A stretch of DNA of 64,000 nt from NCBI GenBank assembly GCA_964559835.1, contig CAZLJE010000010.1:62001-126000 (forward strand), in the 5' to 3' direction. Within the stretch, counting starts at the first letter, position 1. Each line of letters starts with the position of its first letter. The position numbers and the translations under genes are program-made. Below are positions 63,163 through 64,000 of the stretch, piece after piece. The notes beneath the pieces are model-generated. The model was not told where the DNA came from, did not search any database, and was given only the letters and a program-made list of their open reading frames with translations. Source of the stretch: DAISJI01 sp964559835. GTDB taxonomy: Bacteria; Acidobacteriota; Terriglobia; Terriglobales; Acidobacteriaceae.

Positions 63163-63498
63163 GTGTGCCGGAGACGGGACATACCACTCGTGCCCGAGTC
63201 TCATTATGTCTTGCACCAGAATCGGGCATTGAAACTGCGGCAGATTTTGTTCAGGATTGCGGAAACAGGGGTACCGATCATGGATGGCAAGCCTATCGAC
63301 ATTCGAGCCGCAATGACCACGCGAAACGCGATCCTGACCTATCTTCGGGGCGAAGAGGACCTTGTGTCCGTGCTCGGAATGATTGAAGCTGTGGGCAACA
63401 GGGAAGCGGCCCAGCACTTCGTACGTGATCTCGACGGCTACGGTGACCCGCAGCGGCGCGAAAGCCTTCGCCGCCGTCTCGAAGCCGACGCGGCGTGA
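63163..63498 (+). CDS. Small hypothetical protein
   Basis: 111 residues as the longest frame. The last 72 (from ATG 63280) look most protein-like: DIRAAMTTRNAILTYLRGEE, DLVSVLGMIEAVGNREAAQH, ending in an Arg-rich helix. GTG 63163, GTG 63190 and ATG 63280 are all possible starts. No family recognised. Cytoplasmic. Confidence 0.5.
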   Translation: MCRRRDIPLVPESHYVLHQNRALKLRQILFRIAETGVPIMDGKPIDIRAAMTTRNAILTYLRGEEDLVSVLGMIEAVGNREAAQHFVRDLDGYGDPQRRESLRRRLEADAA

Positions 63499-64000
63499 CT
63501 CCGAATTTTCGTCCAGGTAAGGTGTAACTGCCGCGGTTCCGTAGTGACCGATGCCGTTACTCGTGTCGGCGCGACTACTGGCGGCAGAATACCTTGTGGG
63601 TATCGAAAGAGGCCGTTGCGGCGCTCTCCGACATCGCCGGCTTCGGCATGCTCGAACAGCAGGTCGACAGCCATGGCGTCTTCGAATGGACGCTGCCCGC
63701 CGAGAAAGCTGCCGTTAACTAAAATAAAGATACGGGTGCCCCACCCTGACTGTTTTTGAATGGGCGGCGATTACCGCGACCGGTAATTCTGCTTCCGCAC
63801 TCGTCGAGACTGGCTGCGCCGTGCTCGCAATGAAGGAGAGGGAAGCGGAGGACGCACTTCGCGCGCCACCGGTTCGTCTTCCGGGGCCTCACCCTCGTCG
63901 CTATGCCGGCGCCAGTCGTCGTGCCCGTCAAGGCAAGTGCAATGGCGATGGTGCTGGTCGTCCATGATTTCGGCTAGAGTAGCGCCCCTGCACCCGGTGT
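63499..64000. other. Window end, no secure gene
   Basis: Several short frames overlap. One plus-strand frame ending at 63721 (VSKEAVAALSDIAGFGMLEQ) looks coding-like but has no start. A 64-codon minus-strand frame is listed separately. Confidence 0.4.
63771..63965 (-). CDS. Possible small His/Arg-rich protein
   Basis: 64 codons beginning with MDDQHHRHCTCLDGHDDWRR; the His/Cys/Asp-rich start could bind metal. No ribosome-binding site stands out and no family is known. May be chance. Confidence 0.25.
   Translation of the reverse strand: MDDQHHRHCTCLDGHDDWRRHSDEGEAPEDEPVAREVRPPLPSPSLRARRSQSRRVRKQNYRSR

Noticed and set aside
63544..63625. MgtC-like N-terminus (LLAAEYLVGIERG)
   Set aside because: Similarity covers only some 15 residues and the frame then turns Arg-rich; more likely chance.
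1..64000. CRISPR array, prophage or replication origin
   Set aside because: No regularly spaced repeats, no phage structural or integrase genes, and no DnaA-box cluster were seen.

Overview
The window looks like a chromosome segment of a soil-type Acidobacteriota (Terriglobia-like). This rests on family content seen in the translations, not on any search: three very large Oar-like TonB-dependent outer-membrane proteins with N-terminal carboxypeptidase-regulatory domains, an acidobacterial-type VWFA-related protein, several FG-GAP/ASPIC-UnbV proteins, many TPR proteins, and an adjacent MarR/YceI pair. No phage, plasmid or CRISPR structure was found.

Left part (1-9990): a glycoside-use locus that is partly decayed. 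It holds a GH3 beta-glucosidase, a frameshifted GH30 remnant, a LacI-type regulator, the last 59 codons of an MFS sugar-type transporter, an ASPIC/UnbV protein and an Oar-like receptor that ends in a good terminator. One 16-bp palindrome, ACAGAAACGTTTCTGT, and close variants lie upstream of lacI and in the divergent ASPIC/receptor promoter region. This suggests a small autoregulated LacI regulon that still exists although two of its genes have been lost.

Middle (10035-31119): a long co-directional run of exported proteins. In order: two coupled TPR proteins, a VWFA protein, a small TPR protein, a heptaheme cytochrome coupled to a diheme reaction-centre-type cytochrome, an amidase, a membrane-anchored pentaheme-TPR fusion coupled to an ASPIC protein and to a 1151-residue TPR-propeller-ASPIC protein, an outer-membrane beta-barrel cut from its signal peptide by an in-frame TGA, and a TlpA-type thioredoxin. 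It reads as an undescribed cell-envelope redox module. The run ends near a DUF6527 fragment, an exact-geometry 3' half of a tRNA, and (after a cytochrome b/molybdopterin oxidoreductase) an IS110-type remnant, so 30.5-34 kb has seen insertion and loss.

Next (34138-48794): a GntR-hyuA-hyuB operon (hydantoinase/5-oxoprolinase family) faces an Oar-like receptor, a DUF2891 protein, a 1449-residue M14 metallocarboxypeptidase with a duplicated N-terminal region, and an MFS transporter. A pathway from outer-membrane uptake through peptide cleavage to ring-opening of a cyclic amide is a reasonable inference. A third Oar-like receptor follows on the minus strand.

Right part (53.9-64 kb): a tRNA-Asp one base short in its D stem, a MarR/YceI pair with a palindromic operator, two response regulators whose receivers lack the phospho-acceptor Asp, a decayed ECF sigma factor region 4, a truncated YceI, a small exported protein cut by an in-frame TGA, a diheme cytochrome with a lipoprotein, and a DUF4136-like protein. 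Overall the window mixes intact large operons with an unusual amount of recent gene decay.
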